From Agromyces ramosus (GTDB taxonomy: Bacteria > Actinomycetota > Actinomycetes > Actinomycetales > Microbacteriaceae), in NCBI RefSeq assembly GCF_004216665.1, contig NZ_SGWY01000002.1:1030685-1094684 (forward strand): DNA of 64,000 nt, in the 5' to 3' direction. Below, piece after piece: positions 10,001 through 17,486 of this stretch. The stretch's first letter is position 1; each line of letters starts with the position of its first letter. Below the pieces are notes generated by a model. The model was not told the DNA's origin, did no database searches, and saw only the letters and a list, made by a program, of their open reading frames with translations. A program made the translations under genes and the position numbers.

Positions 10001-10462
10001 GGGGAAGCCGACCTCGTCGGCCTGGGCGACGAGCTCCTCGATGTCGCGCGAGGGCGGAGTCGACTTGAGCACGGGCACGCCGGCGACGATCGCGTGCTCC
10101 TTCGCCGTGACCTTGTTGCCCGCCATCTCGAGCACCTGCTTGGGCGGCCCGATGAAGGTGATGCCCGCCTCGACGGCCGCCTGCGCGAGCTCGGGGTTCT
10201 CGGAGAGGAACCCGTAGCCCGGGTAGATCGCGTCCGCCCCCGATTCCCTGGCGACGCGGATGATCTCCGAGACGTCGAGGTAGGCGCGAACCGGATGCCC
10301 CGGCACGCCGATCTGGTAGGCCTCGTCAGCCTTGAGGCGATGCAGGGAGTTGCGGTCCTCGAACGGATACACCGCAACGGTCTTCGCACCGAGCTCGACT
10401 GCCGCTCGGAACGCCCGGATCGCGATCTCACCGCGGTTGGCTACCAGGATCTTCGTGAACAT
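7058..10462 (-). CDS. pyc: Pyruvate carboxylase
   Basis: Biotin-dependent carboxylation of pyruvate to oxaloacetate, replenishing the TCA cycle. The 1134-residue chain has the full single-polypeptide layout. The biotin carboxylase domain occupies about 1-450 (FTKILVANRGEIAIRAF, GGGGRGMR, FIEMNPRIQVEHTVTE). The carboxyltransferase domain follows at about 530-800 (ETTFRDAHQSLLATRVRT, CYTGDLLDP, HTHDTAGG). The biotinyl domain is at the C-terminus, with EAMKMEA and biotin-accepting Lys near 1098. The start ATG 10462 has GGAAAGG upstream. It is divergent from an orphan parA gene and heads a probable pyc-parA-def transcription unit. Confidence 0.97.
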   Translation of the reverse strand: MFTKILVANRGEIAIRAFRAAVELGAKTVAVYPFEDRNSLHRLKADEAYQIGVPGHPVRAYLDVSEIIRVARESGADAIYPGYGFLSENPELAQAAVEAGITFIGPPKQVLEMAGNKVTAKEHAIVAGVPVLKSTPPSRDIEELVAQADEVGFPIFAKAVAGGGGRGMRRVASKDDLRGALEEAMREADSAFGDPTMFLEQAVLRPRHIEVQVLADATGETVHLFERDCSVQRRHQKVIEIAPAPNLSDDVRRSLYRDAIAFAKSIGYVNAGTVEFLLDTAGERAGQHVFIEMNPRIQVEHTVTEEVTDVDLVVSQIRIAAGETLAQLGLEQDAIRLRGAALQCRITTEDPTAGFRPDTGKITTYRSPGGAGIRLDGGTVNPGAQISPHFDSMLAKLTCRGRDYPAAVARAKRALAEFRIRGVSTNISFLQAVLEDPAFVAGDLSTSFIDERPQLVRGRVSKDRGTKILNWLADVTVNQPNGPAPTSVSPADKLPPIDLSAPAPAGSRQRLLELGPVGFAAALREQTPLAVTETTFRDAHQSLLATRVRTKDLVAVAPYVARMTPELLSVEAWGGATYDVALRFLGEDPWERLAALREVLPNVNIQMLLRGRNTVGYTPYPTEVTDAFIREAAATGVDIFRIFDALNDVDQMRPAIDAVLATGHAVAEVALCYTGDLLDPAEDLYTLDYYLGLADEIVAAGAHIIAIKDMAGLLRPAAAERLVSALRERFDLPVHLHTHDTAGGQLATLLAASRAGVDAVDVASAPMAGTTSQPSASSLVAALAHTDRDTGISLQAVADLEPYWEAVRRIYKPFESGLPGPTGRVYHHEIPGGQLSNLRQQAIALGLADDFELIEDMYAAANQILGRVPKVTPSSKVVGDLALHLAAVKADPADFAANPEKYDVPDSVIGFMAGELGDLPGGWPEPFRTKVLAGKDVRIGVTELTDEQRAALEADATTRRAMLNALLFPAPTRQFEQIRELFGDLSVVDTTDYLYGLRQGSEHVVEIAKGVRLYAGLEAIGEADDKGMRTVMTILNGQLRPVFVRDRSIVVESRAAEKADASQPGHIAAPFSGVVTLQVEAGAEIAAGQSVASIEAMKMEAAITSPIAGVVERVAIPKTQQVEAGDLLVVVRPR

Positions 10463-10537
10463 GCAGGCCTTTCCGACGGGTTTCCGCACAGCGAACATTT
10501 AGGTATCGCCCGAGCACTAAAGGTAACGTATCTGTTC

Positions 10538-11371
10538 GTGCACGTTCTCTCCGTCAGCTCCCTGAAGGGCGGCGTCGGCAAGACCACCGTGACCCTCGGA
10601 TTGGCGTCGGCGGCCTTCGCCCGCGGCGTCCGCACGCTGGTCGTCGACCTCGACCCGCAATCCGATGTGTCCACGGGCATGGACATCCAGATGGCCGGCC
10701 ACCTCAACGTGGCCGACGTGCTCGCCTCCCCGAAGGAGAAGATCGTCCGTTCGGCGATCGCCCCGAGCGGTTGGGCCAGGTCGAACCCCAGCTCGACGAT
10801 CGACGTCATGATCGGGAGCCCCTCGGCCATCAACTTCGACGGCCCGCACCCGTCGATCCGCGACATCTGGAAGCTCGAGGAGGCGCTCGCGAACGTCGAG
10901 GCCGACTACGAGCTCGTGCTGATCGACTGCGCGCCCTCGCTCAACGCGCTCACCCGCACGGCCTGGGCGGCCAGCGACCGCGTGGCCGTCGTCACCGAGC
11001 CCGGGCTGTTCTCGGTCGCCGCCGCCGACCGCGCGCTGCGTGCCATCGAGGAGATCCGCCGCGGCCTCTCCCCCAGGCTCCAGCCGCTCGGCATCATCGT
11101 GAACCGCGCGCGCGTGCAGTCACTCGAGCACCAGTTCCGCATCAAGGAGCTGCGCGACATGTTCGGACCGCTCGTGCTCTCGCCCCAGCTGCCTGAGCGC
11201 ACCTCGCTGCAGCAGGCGCAGGGCGCGGCGAAGCCCCTGCACATGTGGCCGGGCGAGAGCGCCGAGGAGATGTCGCGTCATTTCGACCAGCTCCTCGAGC
11301 GAGTGCTCCGCACGGCACGCATCGCCGACTACGCGGGCACGCCGCTCGAGCTCGAGTCGCCCGTCATCTGA
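10538..11371 (+). CDS. Orphan ParA-family ATPase
   Basis: A 277-residue Soj/ParA-type ATPase. The deviant Walker [13 protein letters not shown] is at residues 7-18, followed by LVVDLDPQSDVSTGM and the switch region LVLIDCAPSLNALTRTA. The C-terminal part carries ALRAIEEIR and IIVNRARVQSLEHQFRIKEL. The frame is open far upstream, but similarity starts at GTG 10538. A TAACGT hexamer lies 8 nt before it, so the mRNA may be almost leaderless. No parB or parS-like site is seen nearby, so it is not the chromosome-partition ParA. It sits convergent to a MerR gene. Confidence 0.88.
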   Translation: MHVLSVSSLKGGVGKTTVTLGLASAAFARGVRTLVVDLDPQSDVSTGMDIQMAGHLNVADVLASPKEKIVRSAIAPSGWARSNPSSTIDVMIGSPSAINFDGPHPSIRDIWKLEEALANVEADYELVLIDCAPSLNALTRTAWAASDRVAVVTEPGLFSVAAADRALRAIEEIRRGLSPRLQPLGIIVNRARVQSLEHQFRIKELRDMFGPLVLSPQLPERTSLQQAQGAAKPLHMWPGESAEEMSRHFDQLLERVLRTARIADYAGTPLELESPVI

Positions 11372-11410
11372 CGTCATGATGCCGCTCCGGCGGCGTCGGC
11401 ACCGCGACCG

Positions 11411-11965
11411 TCAGGAGATGCGACGTGACCGGGTGCCGCGACGCGCGGCGAGCTCGTCCATCGGATCGGCGGGGTGGGTGTCGAGCTCCACGAGCGTCGA
11501 CTCCACCTCGCGCAGCACCTTGCCGACGGCGATGCCGAACACGCCCTGGCCGCGATTGACGAGGTCGATGACCTCGTCGTCGGAGGTGCAGAGGTACACG
11601 CTCGCGCCATCGCTCATCAGGGTCGTCTGCGCGAGGTCCTCGATGCCCGCCTCGCGGAGCTGGGTGACGGCGGTGCGGATCTGCTGGAGCGAGATGCCCG
11701 TGTCGAGCAGGCGCTTCACGAGCTTGAGCACGAGGATGTCGCGGAAGCCGTACAAGCGCTGGGATCCGGAGCCGGCGGCCCCGCGGACGGTGGGCTCGAC
11801 GAGCTGCGTGCGTGCCCAGTAGTCGAGCTGGCGGTAGGAGATGCCGGCCGCACGCGCCGCGACCGCGCCGCGATATCCCGCGGCGTCGTCGTGCTCCGGC
11901 ATGCCGTCGGTGAAGAGCAGGCCGAGGTCGTAGCGATCGCGCTCACTCCGGTCGAGCTCACTCAT
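11411..11965 (-). CDS. MerR-family transcriptional regulator (second copy of the garA locus)
   Basis: A 184-residue winged-helix regulator. The MerR DNA-binding domain is seen at about residues 30-95: YRGAVAARAAGISYRQLDYWART, then QRLYGFRDILVLKLVKRLLDTGISLQQIR. A C-terminal portion contains VYLCTSDDEVIDLVNRGQGVFGIAVG and may bind a ligand or partner. The arrangement with an FHA gene and another MerR gene matches the Rv1827-Rv1828-Rv1830 region of mycobacteria, where this protein corresponds to Rv1830. The intervening bifunctional nuclease gene is absent here. The start at 11965 has GAGGGG 7 nt upstream; an upstream GTG at 11986 is less likely. Confidence 0.86.
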   Translation of the reverse strand: MSELDRSERDRYDLGLLFTDGMPEHDDAAGYRGAVAARAAGISYRQLDYWARTQLVEPTVRGAAGSGSQRLYGFRDILVLKLVKRLLDTGISLQQIRTAVTQLREAGIEDLAQTTLMSDGASVYLCTSDDEVIDLVNRGQGVFGIAVGKVLREVESTLVELDTHPADPMDELAARRGTRSRRIS

Positions 11966-12075
11966 CCGATCGCCCCTCACTCTCACGCCCGCACCCCGTT
12001 GGCGCGAGTCCCACGCTACCCACGCGGGGTGCCTCCGCCAAACACATCGGGCCGAACGTCACGGCGTGTCGCGGA

Positions 12076-12768
12076 TCAGCGGGTGAGGCGTGCGAGTGCG
12101 CTCCTGACGACGGCCGTGCGAACCGTCTCGAGCTGGTCGGCGAGCTCGAGCGCGCGCTCCGCGGCACGCGCCTTGTCCGCGGCATCCGACCGCCTCGACG
12201 GCGCGATCGCACGCTCGACGAGCGCGGCCTCACGTTCGGCGGCAGCGCGGAGCCCGCGCAGGTGTCGCGCCTCGATGCCGACCTCGCGGAGCGACACGAG
12301 GGCCGCCAGCACGCCCAGCGCATCGTCGCCGTACACCTCGGCCGCGGGCAGCAGCGACGCCGAGATCGCCTCGTCGAGGAGCGCGCGAGAGGCGCCGGCC
12401 GCCTCCACGAGCTCGTCGCGGCGGTAGCGTCGCGCGCCGGCCAGGAAGGATGCCGCACTGGCGGCTCCCGGGAGCGCAGGGGTCGCGCCCGCGTCGATCG
12501 ACTCGAGGTGGGCGCGAATGACCTTCAGCGGCAGGTACTGGTCTCGCTGCATCGACAGCACGACGGTGATGCGCTCGACGTCGGCCTCGGAGAACTTGCG
12601 GTAGCCCGCCGCCGTGCGCGCCGGCGACACGAGGCGCTGCTCCTCGAGGAAGCGCAGCTTCGACGGCGTCAGCTCGGGGAACTCGGGCTGGAGTCGCGCG
12701 AGGACCTGGCCGATGCCGAGGAGTTGGCCCTGGCCGCTCGCGTGGGCGGAGGCGGCGGTGCCCGGCAC
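12076..12768 (-). CDS. ftsR: MerR-type regulator, FtsR-like
   Basis: A 230-residue MerR-type regulator. The HTH is at about residues 15-85: IGQVLARLQPEFPELTPSKLRFLEEQRLVSPARTAAGYRKFSEADVERI. A long helical C-terminal region rich in Ala, Glu and Arg follows. Its position directly after a GarA/OdhI FHA gene is that of corynebacterial FtsR, an activator of ftsZ, and mycobacterial Rv1828. The GTG start at 12768 shares its G with the TAG stop of the FHA gene (TAGTG), implying translational coupling. Regulation of cell division here is inferred from synteny, not shown. Confidence 0.82.
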   Translation of the reverse strand: MPGTAASAHASGQGQLLGIGQVLARLQPEFPELTPSKLRFLEEQRLVSPARTAAGYRKFSEADVERITVVLSMQRDQYLPLKVIRAHLESIDAGATPALPGAASAASFLAGARRYRRDELVEAAGASRALLDEAISASLLPAAEVYGDDALGVLAALVSLREVGIEARHLRGLRAAAEREAALVERAIAPSRRSDAADKARAAERALELADQLETVRTAVVRSALARLTR

Positions 12769-13289
12769 TAGCCGCTCGCCAGCGGCGCCAGGTCGCGTCG
12801 GGAGGCGTAGAAGGTGAGTCGGTACTTGCCGATCTGCACCTCCGCGCCGTCGCTGAGGAGCGCGGTCTCGATGCGCACCCCGTCGAAGTACGTGCCGTTC
12901 AGCGAGGAGAGGTCCTTCACCTCGAAGGCGGTGCGGTGCCGGAGGAACTCCGCGTGGCGGCGGGACACCGTGACATCGTCGAGGAAGATGTCGGCGTCGG
13001 GATGACGGCCGACCGTCGTGACGTCCGTGTCGAGGAGGAACCGGGCTCCGCTGTTCGGACCGCGACGGACGATGAGCAACGCCGAACCGGAGGGCAGGGC
13101 GGCGATCGCCTCCTGCTCCTCTGCGGTGATGTCGGCGTCGACCGCGGTCAACTGCGCAGCCGCGTCGCGGCTGAACCCGATCGTCGTGTCGGCGGTTCCG
13201 TCGCCGACGACGCCGTTCGAGCTCGTCGCCGGAGACTTGCCGTCGGCCTCGTCCGCCCCGCCAGCCTGAGAAATGTCGGTATCCGCCAC
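12768..13289 (-). CDS. garA: FHA-domain protein of the GarA/OdhI family
   Basis: A 173-residue phosphothreonine-binding protein. In mycobacteria and corynebacteria this family is phosphorylated by PknB/PknG on an N-terminal ETTS motif and then inhibits or releases 2-oxoglutarate dehydrogenase and glutamate enzymes. Here the corresponding segment reads ADTTIGFS with Thr35-Thr36, followed by an FHA domain at about residues 75-165 (VGRHPDADIFLDDVTVSRRHAEF, LSSLNGTYFDGVRI). The GTG start 13289 has a strong AAGGAGG. It lies 2 nt after pgsA and overlaps the next gene by 1 nt, so the three form one operon. Confidence 0.92.
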   Translation of the reverse strand: MADTDISQAGGADEADGKSPATSSNGVVGDGTADTTIGFSRDAAAQLTAVDADITAEEQEAIAALPSGSALLIVRRGPNSGARFLLDTDVTTVGRHPDADIFLDDVTVSRRHAEFLRHRTAFEVKDLSSLNGTYFDGVRIETALLSDGAEVQIGKYRLTFYASRRDLAPLASG

Positions 13290-13291
13290 GG

Positions 13292-13915
13292 CTAACCTCC
13301 TTGTTCCAGCGTATCGGATCGAGGCTCGTCCGCCACACGCGGAATGCGGATGACGCGGGCCGTCTCGATCGCGTAGATGATGCCCGCCCACCAGTACAGG
13401 AACGCCCCCCAGAGGGTGATCGCCCACCCGATCGGTTCGCTCACGGGCTCGACCACGGGGAACGCGAGGCCGAGCATGATGACAGGGAGGCCGAAGAAGA
13501 GCGCGAAGGTGGCCACCTTGCCGAGCTGGTGCACGGGCAGCGGTCCATAGCCGTGGTTCGCGAGCACGACGCCGAGGATGAGGAGGAAGACGTCGCGGGC
13601 GACGATCACCACGACGATCCACCACGGCACGAGCTGGTTCGCGGCGAGTCCGACGAGGGCCGCGAAGATGTACAGGCGATCGGCGGCGGGATCGAGGAGC
13701 TGACCGAGCCGGGTCACCTGGCCGAGCCGCCGCGCGAGGTAGCCGTCGAGCAGGTCGGTGAAGCTGGCCACGATGAGGATCACGAGCGCCGCGACGTAGT
13801 CGCCGAGCACGATGAACACGAGGAACGGCGGCACCAGCGCCAGGCGCAGCATGCTGAGCACGTTCGGGATCGTCCAGATCCTCGTGCCCACCGCCCCCGC
13901 GCCGTCCCCGCCCAC
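13292..13915 (-). CDS. pgsA: CDP-alcohol phosphatidyltransferase family protein (PgsA-like)
   Basis: A 207-residue integral membrane enzyme joining a CDP-lipid to an alcohol such as glycerol-3-phosphate, in phospholipid synthesis. The family signature is seen as DGYLARRLGQVTRLGQLLDPAADR (D-G-x2-A-R-x8-G-x3-D-x3-D, residues about 59-81). Several hydrophobic segments flank it. A TAGGAT hexamer sits 6 nt upstream of the GTG start, so the message is probably leaderless, back to back with the divergent DUF1295 promoter. It heads the pgsA-garA-ftsR operon, as in other actinobacteria where a pgsA homologue precedes garA. The exact alcohol acceptor is not certain. Confidence 0.85.
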   Translation of the reverse strand: MGGDGAGAVGTRIWTIPNVLSMLRLALVPPFLVFIVLGDYVAALVILIVASFTDLLDGYLARRLGQVTRLGQLLDPAADRLYIFAALVGLAANQLVPWWIVVVIVARDVFLLILGVVLANHGYGPLPVHQLGKVATFALFFGLPVIMLGLAFPVVEPVSEPIGWAITLWGAFLYWWAGIIYAIETARVIRIPRVADEPRSDTLEQGG

Positions 13916-13947
13916 GCTGCGATCCTATCGACCCCTAGAATGCCGCC

Positions 13948-14775
13948 ATGGGTCCCCTCGTCGTGTGTCTCGTCATCTGCGCGGCCGTCACCGCCGCGAC
14001 CTGGATCGCCTCGCTCGTGACCCGCGAGTACTCGTGGGTCGACCGGATCTGGTCGGTCGTGCCGGTCGCCTACGTGTGGGTGTTCGCCGTGTCGGGCGGA
14101 TTCGACGCGCGCCTCGTGCTGATGGCCGTGCTCGTGACCCTCTGGGGCATCCGGCTCACCGTCAACTTCGCACGCAAGGGCGGCTACCGTCCGGGCGGAG
14201 AGGACTACCGCTGGGCCGTGCTGCGCGGTCGGATGGCCCCGTGGCAGTTCCAGCTCTTCAACCTGCTCTTCATCTCGATCTACCAGAACGCCCTCATCCT
14301 CCTGTTCTGCCTCCCGGCCCTCACGGTGTACGCGGCGGGGCCGACGCCGCTCGGCGCGTGGGATGTCGTGCTCGCGATCGTGTTCCTCGCGTTCCTCGCC
14401 GGGGAGACGGTCGCCGACCATCAGCAGTGGGTGTTCCACCGGTGGAAGGCGGCGGAGCGCGCGGCGGGCCGGGTGCCGCGACCGGGCTTCCTGCAGACCG
14501 GGCTCTTTCGGGTGTCCCGGCATCCGAACTTCTTCTTCGAGCAGGCGCAGTGGTGGGTGTTCTACGGCTTCGCCGTGGCCGCGACGGGCGTGTGGCTGCA
14601 CTGGACGATCGCGGGTGCGCTGCTGCTCACGCTGCTGTTCATCGGGTCGACGGCGTTCACCGAGTCGATCTCGCGCTCGAGGTACCCCGACTACGACGCC
14701 TACCGCGCTCGCACCTCGGCGATCGTGCCGTGGTTCCCGCGATCGCACGCGACGGCGGGCGAGCGCACCGCCTGA
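13948..14775 (+). CDS. DUF1295 membrane protein (steroid 5-alpha-reductase-like fold)
   Basis: A 275-residue protein with about six to seven hydrophobic segments. The DUF1295 signatures are visible: SWVDRIWSVVPVAYVW near residue 28, LWGIRLTVNFARKGGY near 68, and the C-terminal FRVSRHPNFFFEQAQWWVFY and RYPDYDAYRARTSAIVPWFP. Members resemble isoprenylcysteine methyltransferases and steroid reductases, and some may be NADPH-dependent reductases; no substrate is known. A TAGAAT hexamer 6 nt before the ATG indicates a leaderless transcript. It is divergent from pgsA and convergent with the Nudix gene. Confidence 0.85.
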   Translation: MGPLVVCLVICAAVTAATWIASLVTREYSWVDRIWSVVPVAYVWVFAVSGGFDARLVLMAVLVTLWGIRLTVNFARKGGYRPGGEDYRWAVLRGRMAPWQFQLFNLLFISIYQNALILLFCLPALTVYAAGPTPLGAWDVVLAIVFLAFLAGETVADHQQWVFHRWKAAERAAGRVPRPGFLQTGLFRVSRHPNFFFEQAQWWVFYGFAVAATGVWLHWTIAGALLLTLLFIGSTAFTESISRSRYPDYDAYRARTSAIVPWFPRSHATAGERTA

Positions 14776-14820
14776 GGGGCGAGGGCGTCCCGCCGGGCCG
14801 GAGTCGGATGGCGCCCGGCG

Positions 14821-15270
14821 TCAGAGTCGCGAGCGCAGGCCCGGCCACGACTCGGCGAAGCGCGGGTGCAGCGGCAGGGCGTCGACCTGGTCGACCGCGA
14901 CCCAGCGGAGCTCGATGCTCTCGGGGTCGCTGACCACCGGCGCGAATCGTTCGGCCGCATCGGCGACCACGGTCGTGTACGACCAGTAGCCCAGGTCGAA
15001 CACGGAGCTGAACCGGACGCTCAACGCCTCGGCCGGGACGCCGGCCTCCTCGCCGGCCTCGCGCACGGCCGCGTCGACCGCGCTCTCGCCCTCGTGCCGC
15101 GCTCCGCCGGGCATGCCCCAGGTGCCGCCGAAGTGGCTCCACTGCGCGCGGTGCTGGAGCAGCACCTCGAATCGCGGGCTGACGACGAGCAGCCCAGCGG
15201 CGCCGAATCGCCCCCAGTACCGCGATCCGTCGGGACCCTCGACCCACGCATCCCCGCTCGCACCGCTCAT
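14821..15270 (-). CDS. Nudix hydrolase
   Basis: A 149-residue hydrolase of nucleoside diphosphates linked to another moiety. The Nudix box GX5EX7REUXEEXGU is intact in the segment GGARHEGESAVDAAVREAGE and the EAGV after it (about residues 56-79). Preceding residues LLVVSPRFEVLLQHRAQWSHFGGTWGMPG resemble the MutT/NUDT group. Substrate cannot be deduced. ATG 15270 is preferred over an upstream GTG at 15288 because similarity begins there and CATGCT lies 6 nt upstream as a weak -10. It is followed on the opposite strand by the MarR-crt region but shows no functional link to it. Confidence 0.83.
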   Translation of the reverse strand: MSGASGDAWVEGPDGSRYWGRFGAAGLLVVSPRFEVLLQHRAQWSHFGGTWGMPGGARHEGESAVDAAVREAGEEAGVPAEALSVRFSSVFDLGYWSYTTVVADAAERFAPVVSDPESIELRWVAVDQVDALPLHPRFAESWPGLRSRL

Positions 15271-15294
15271 GAGTCCAGCATGGCGCACGCCGGA

Positions 15295-15846
15295 TCAGGC
15301 CGGGGACGGTGGCCCGTCGGGCGCGGCCGTCCCGACCGGCGCCTCGGCGGCGGGTGCACGGTCGACGATCGCGGCGAGCCCGTCGAGGAATCCGATCACC
15401 ACCGCGCGTTCCGCCGGGTCAAGGGAGGACGCCAGCCTGAGCATGGCCTCGTGCATGGGGCCGAGCGCCCGCCGCAGGCGCTCGTGGGCCCCTGGCCGCG
15501 TGCCGAGCAGCAGCACGCGGCGGTCCGACGGATGCCGGGACCGCTCGATGTACGCGCCCTTCACGAGCCGGGCCACGACCTTCACCGTCGCCGCGGTGGT
15601 GATGCCGAGGGCGCGCGCGAGCCCCGCGCTCGTGGCGGGACGCCCGCCCCGCTCCATGCGGATGATCCAGCGCAGCGCGGCCAGGTCGGTGTCGCCCATG
15701 TCCATGTCGTCGCGGGTGCGCCGACGCATCGCGGCCTCGGCGGCGCGGTGCCGGCGCACCGCCTCGAGTACCGCGATGGCGGAGGGATCGGCTTCGTCGT
15801 ACCAGTAGCGATCGCCATTCGAACTTTCGATTGTTCCCCTCGGCAT
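15295..15846 (-). CDS. MarR-family regulator divergent from the carotenoid operon (CrtR-like)
   Basis: A 183-residue winged-helix repressor candidate. The MarR core is seen at about residues 50-130: DTDLAALRWIIRMERGGRPATSAGLARALGITTAATVKVVARLVKGAYIERSRHPSDRRVLLL. In Corynebacterium a MarR protein, CrtR, lies divergent to the crt operon and represses it until geranylgeranyl-PP accumulates; the arrangement here is the same. A TAGCAT hexamer 6 nt upstream of the ATG suggests a leaderless message. That hexamer sits inside a palindrome, consistent with autoregulation. The effector is inferred by analogy only. Confidence 0.85.
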   Translation of the reverse strand: MPRGTIESSNGDRYWYDEADPSAIAVLEAVRRHRAAEAAMRRRTRDDMDMGDTDLAALRWIIRMERGGRPATSAGLARALGITTAATVKVVARLVKGAYIERSRHPSDRRVLLLGTRPGAHERLRRALGPMHEAMLRLASSLDPAERAVVIGFLDGLAAIVDRAPAAEAPVGTAAPDGPPSPA

Positions 15847-15848
15847 GG

Positions 15849-15863
15849 GACGATGCTATCGTC
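15849..15863. promoter_or_regulatory. Palindrome over the marR -10: candidate autoregulatory operator
   Basis: GACGATGCTATCGTC is a perfect inverted repeat (6-bp arms, 3-nt spacer). On the minus strand it contains the TAGCAT -10 of the leaderless marR gene, so a bound repressor would block marR transcription. Confidence 0.55.
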
Positions 15864-15865
15864 AC

Positions 15866-15886
15866 ATCACTAACTTAGTTAGCGAT
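15866..15886. promoter_or_regulatory. AT-rich inverted repeat before idi: candidate MarR operator of the carotenoid operon
   Basis: The core CTAACTTAGTTAG has perfect 5-bp arms. The repeat extends to 9-bp arms (ATCxCTAAC and GTTAGxGAT) with one mismatched position. Size and base composition are typical of MarR operators, and it lies 19 nt before the idi start codon, where it would overlap the promoter or transcription start. It stands out in DNA of about 70 % GC. Binding by the adjacent MarR protein is inferred. Confidence 0.65.
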
Positions 15887-15904
15887 TATTGCTGGGAGGC
15901 CACC

Positions 15905-16447
15905 ATGTCGCACACCATCGAGGCGATCGAAGACGAGGTCGTCCTCCTCGACGAGTCGGGGTCGCCGGTCGGGCGAGCGCCCAAGAGCGCGGCGCACGGC
16001 CCCGACACGGCTCTGCACCTCGCCTTCTCGTGCCACGTCGTGAACACGCGCGGCGAGCTGCTCGTGACACGGCGGGCCCTGTCGAAGCAGGCCTGGCCCG
16101 GGGTCTGGTCGAACTCGTTCTGCGGACATCCGAGGCCCGCCGAATCGCTGACGGCCGCCGTACGGCGACGAGCCGAGTTCGAGCTCGGCATCGAGCTCAC
16201 CGAGGTCGAGCTCGCGCTGCCGTTGTTCCGCTACCGGGCGACCGATGCGAACGGCACGGTCGAGAACGAGGTGTGCCCCGTCTACATCGCCGCCACGGCG
16301 GACGAACCCGACCCGAATCCCCGCGAGATCGCCGAGTACGCCTGGGTCGCGCCGCACGAGGTCGGGCGAGCGGTGGCTGCGGCGCCCTGGGCGTTCAGCC
16401 CGTGGCTGGTGCTCCAGGCGAGGGAGTTGGAGCTCTTCCGTGCCTGA
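15905..16447 (+). CDS. idi: Isopentenyl-diphosphate delta-isomerase, type 1
   Basis: Interconverts isopentenyl and dimethylallyl diphosphate, supplying the starter for isoprenoid chain growth. The 180-residue Nudix-fold enzyme shows the catalytic Cys73 in NSFCGHP and the catalytic/metal glutamates in ENEVCPVY (Glu120, Glu122). The start ATG 15905 has GGGAGG 5 nt upstream; the open frame further upstream crosses the operator and is not used. It is the first gene of the carotenoid operon and its end overlaps crtE by 8 nt. Including idi in the crt operon raises precursor supply when pigment synthesis is switched on. Confidence 0.95.
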   Translation: MSHTIEAIEDEVVLLDESGSPVGRAPKSAAHGPDTALHLAFSCHVVNTRGELLVTRRALSKQAWPGVWSNSFCGHPRPAESLTAAVRRRAEFELGIELTEVELALPLFRYRATDANGTVENEVCPVYIAATADEPDPNPREIAEYAWVAPHEVGRAVAAAPWAFSPWLVLQARELELFRA

Positions 16448-17486
16448 CCTCGTCGACTCCGCGATCGACGACGGGCTCCGGACGTTCTTCGCCGATGCCC
16501 GCGACCGTGCCGCCGCGTTCGGCGTGCACTACGCCGCCCTCTGGGAGTCGCTCGAGCAGCAGAGCTCGGGCGGCAAGCGGATCCGACCCCGCCTCGTGAA
16601 CGCGGCCTACGCCGGGCTCGGCGGCGCGGACCCGGCGCTTGCCACGCGCGTCGCGCTGGCCTTCGAGCTGCTGCACACGGCGTTCCTCATCCACGACGAC
16701 GTGATCGACCGCGACACCGTCCGGCGCGGGGCGCCGAACATCGCGGCGCGGTTCGCGGATCGTGCGCGCGCGCACGGCGCCGACGACCGGGCGAGCGAGA
16801 TCTGGGGCGAGACCGCCGCAGTGCTGGCCGGGGACCTCGCCCTGAGCCGGGCCCATCGCGAGATCGCGACGCTGCCCGTTCCCGCCGAGTGCCGGGCCGC
16901 CCTGCTCGACATCCTCGACCGCGCCGTCTTCGTGTCCGCGGCGGGCGAACTCGCCGACGTCGTGCACGCCGCCTCCCCCGAGCCGCCCGAGGTCGGCCGG
17001 GTGCTCGCGACGCTCGAGCACAAGACCGCCGTGTACTCCTTCGAGTGCCCGCTGACCGCCGGCGCCGTGCTCGCCGGAGCGAGCGAGGACGCGATCGGGG
17101 CGCTGGCACGATACGGTCGACTCGTGGGCGTCGCCTTCCAGATCACCGACGACATCCTGGGCGTCTTCGGCGACCCGGAGGTGACGGGCAAGTCCACGGC
17201 CTCCGACCTGCGCGAGGGCAAGCAGACGGCGCTCACCGCGCATGCCGCGACCACGGACGCCTGGCCGGCCATCTCCACCCGCCTCGGCGACCCCGATCTC
17301 GACGATGCCGCCGCCGACGCCCTGCGCGATGCGCTGCTCGGCTGCGGAGCGCTCGATGCCGCCCGGCGTCTCGCCGACGAGCACGTCACCCTCGCGCGGT
17401 TCGAGCTCGACACCGCCGACCTTCCCGGCGCCCTGCGGACCGAGCTCGGCGACCTCGCGCAGCGCGCCACGGAGCGGATCCGATGA
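16440..17486 (+). CDS. crtE: Geranylgeranyl diphosphate synthase
   Basis: A 348-residue trans-isoprenyl diphosphate synthase making C20 geranylgeranyl-PP for carotenoids. The first Asp-rich motif is DDVID (residues 86-90) in LLHTAFLIHDDVIDRDTVRRG. The second is QITDDILGVFGD near residue 240. GGKRIRPRL near 45 binds diphosphate. The GTG start at 16440 overlaps the end of idi by 8 nt, and the TGA stop overlaps the ATG of crtB (ATGA), so translation is coupled. Product length (C20) is inferred from the operon context. Confidence 0.93.
   Translation: MPDLVDSAIDDGLRTFFADARDRAAAFGVHYAALWESLEQQSSGGKRIRPRLVNAAYAGLGGADPALATRVALAFELLHTAFLIHDDVIDRDTVRRGAPNIAARFADRARAHGADDRASEIWGETAAVLAGDLALSRAHREIATLPVPAECRAALLDILDRAVFVSAAGELADVVHAASPEPPEVGRVLATLEHKTAVYSFECPLTAGAVLAGASEDAIGALARYGRLVGVAFQITDDILGVFGDPEVTGKSTASDLREGKQTALTAHAATTDAWPAISTRLGDPDLDDAAADALRDALLGCGALDAARRLADEHVTLARFELDTADLPGALRTELGDLAQRATERIR

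Noticed and set aside
6749..10537. Very long plus-strand open frame antisense to pyruvate carboxylase and running into parA
   Set aside because: High GC opens shadow frames; the product is Arg/Glu/Asp-rich nonsense. Only the ParA part from 10538 is real.
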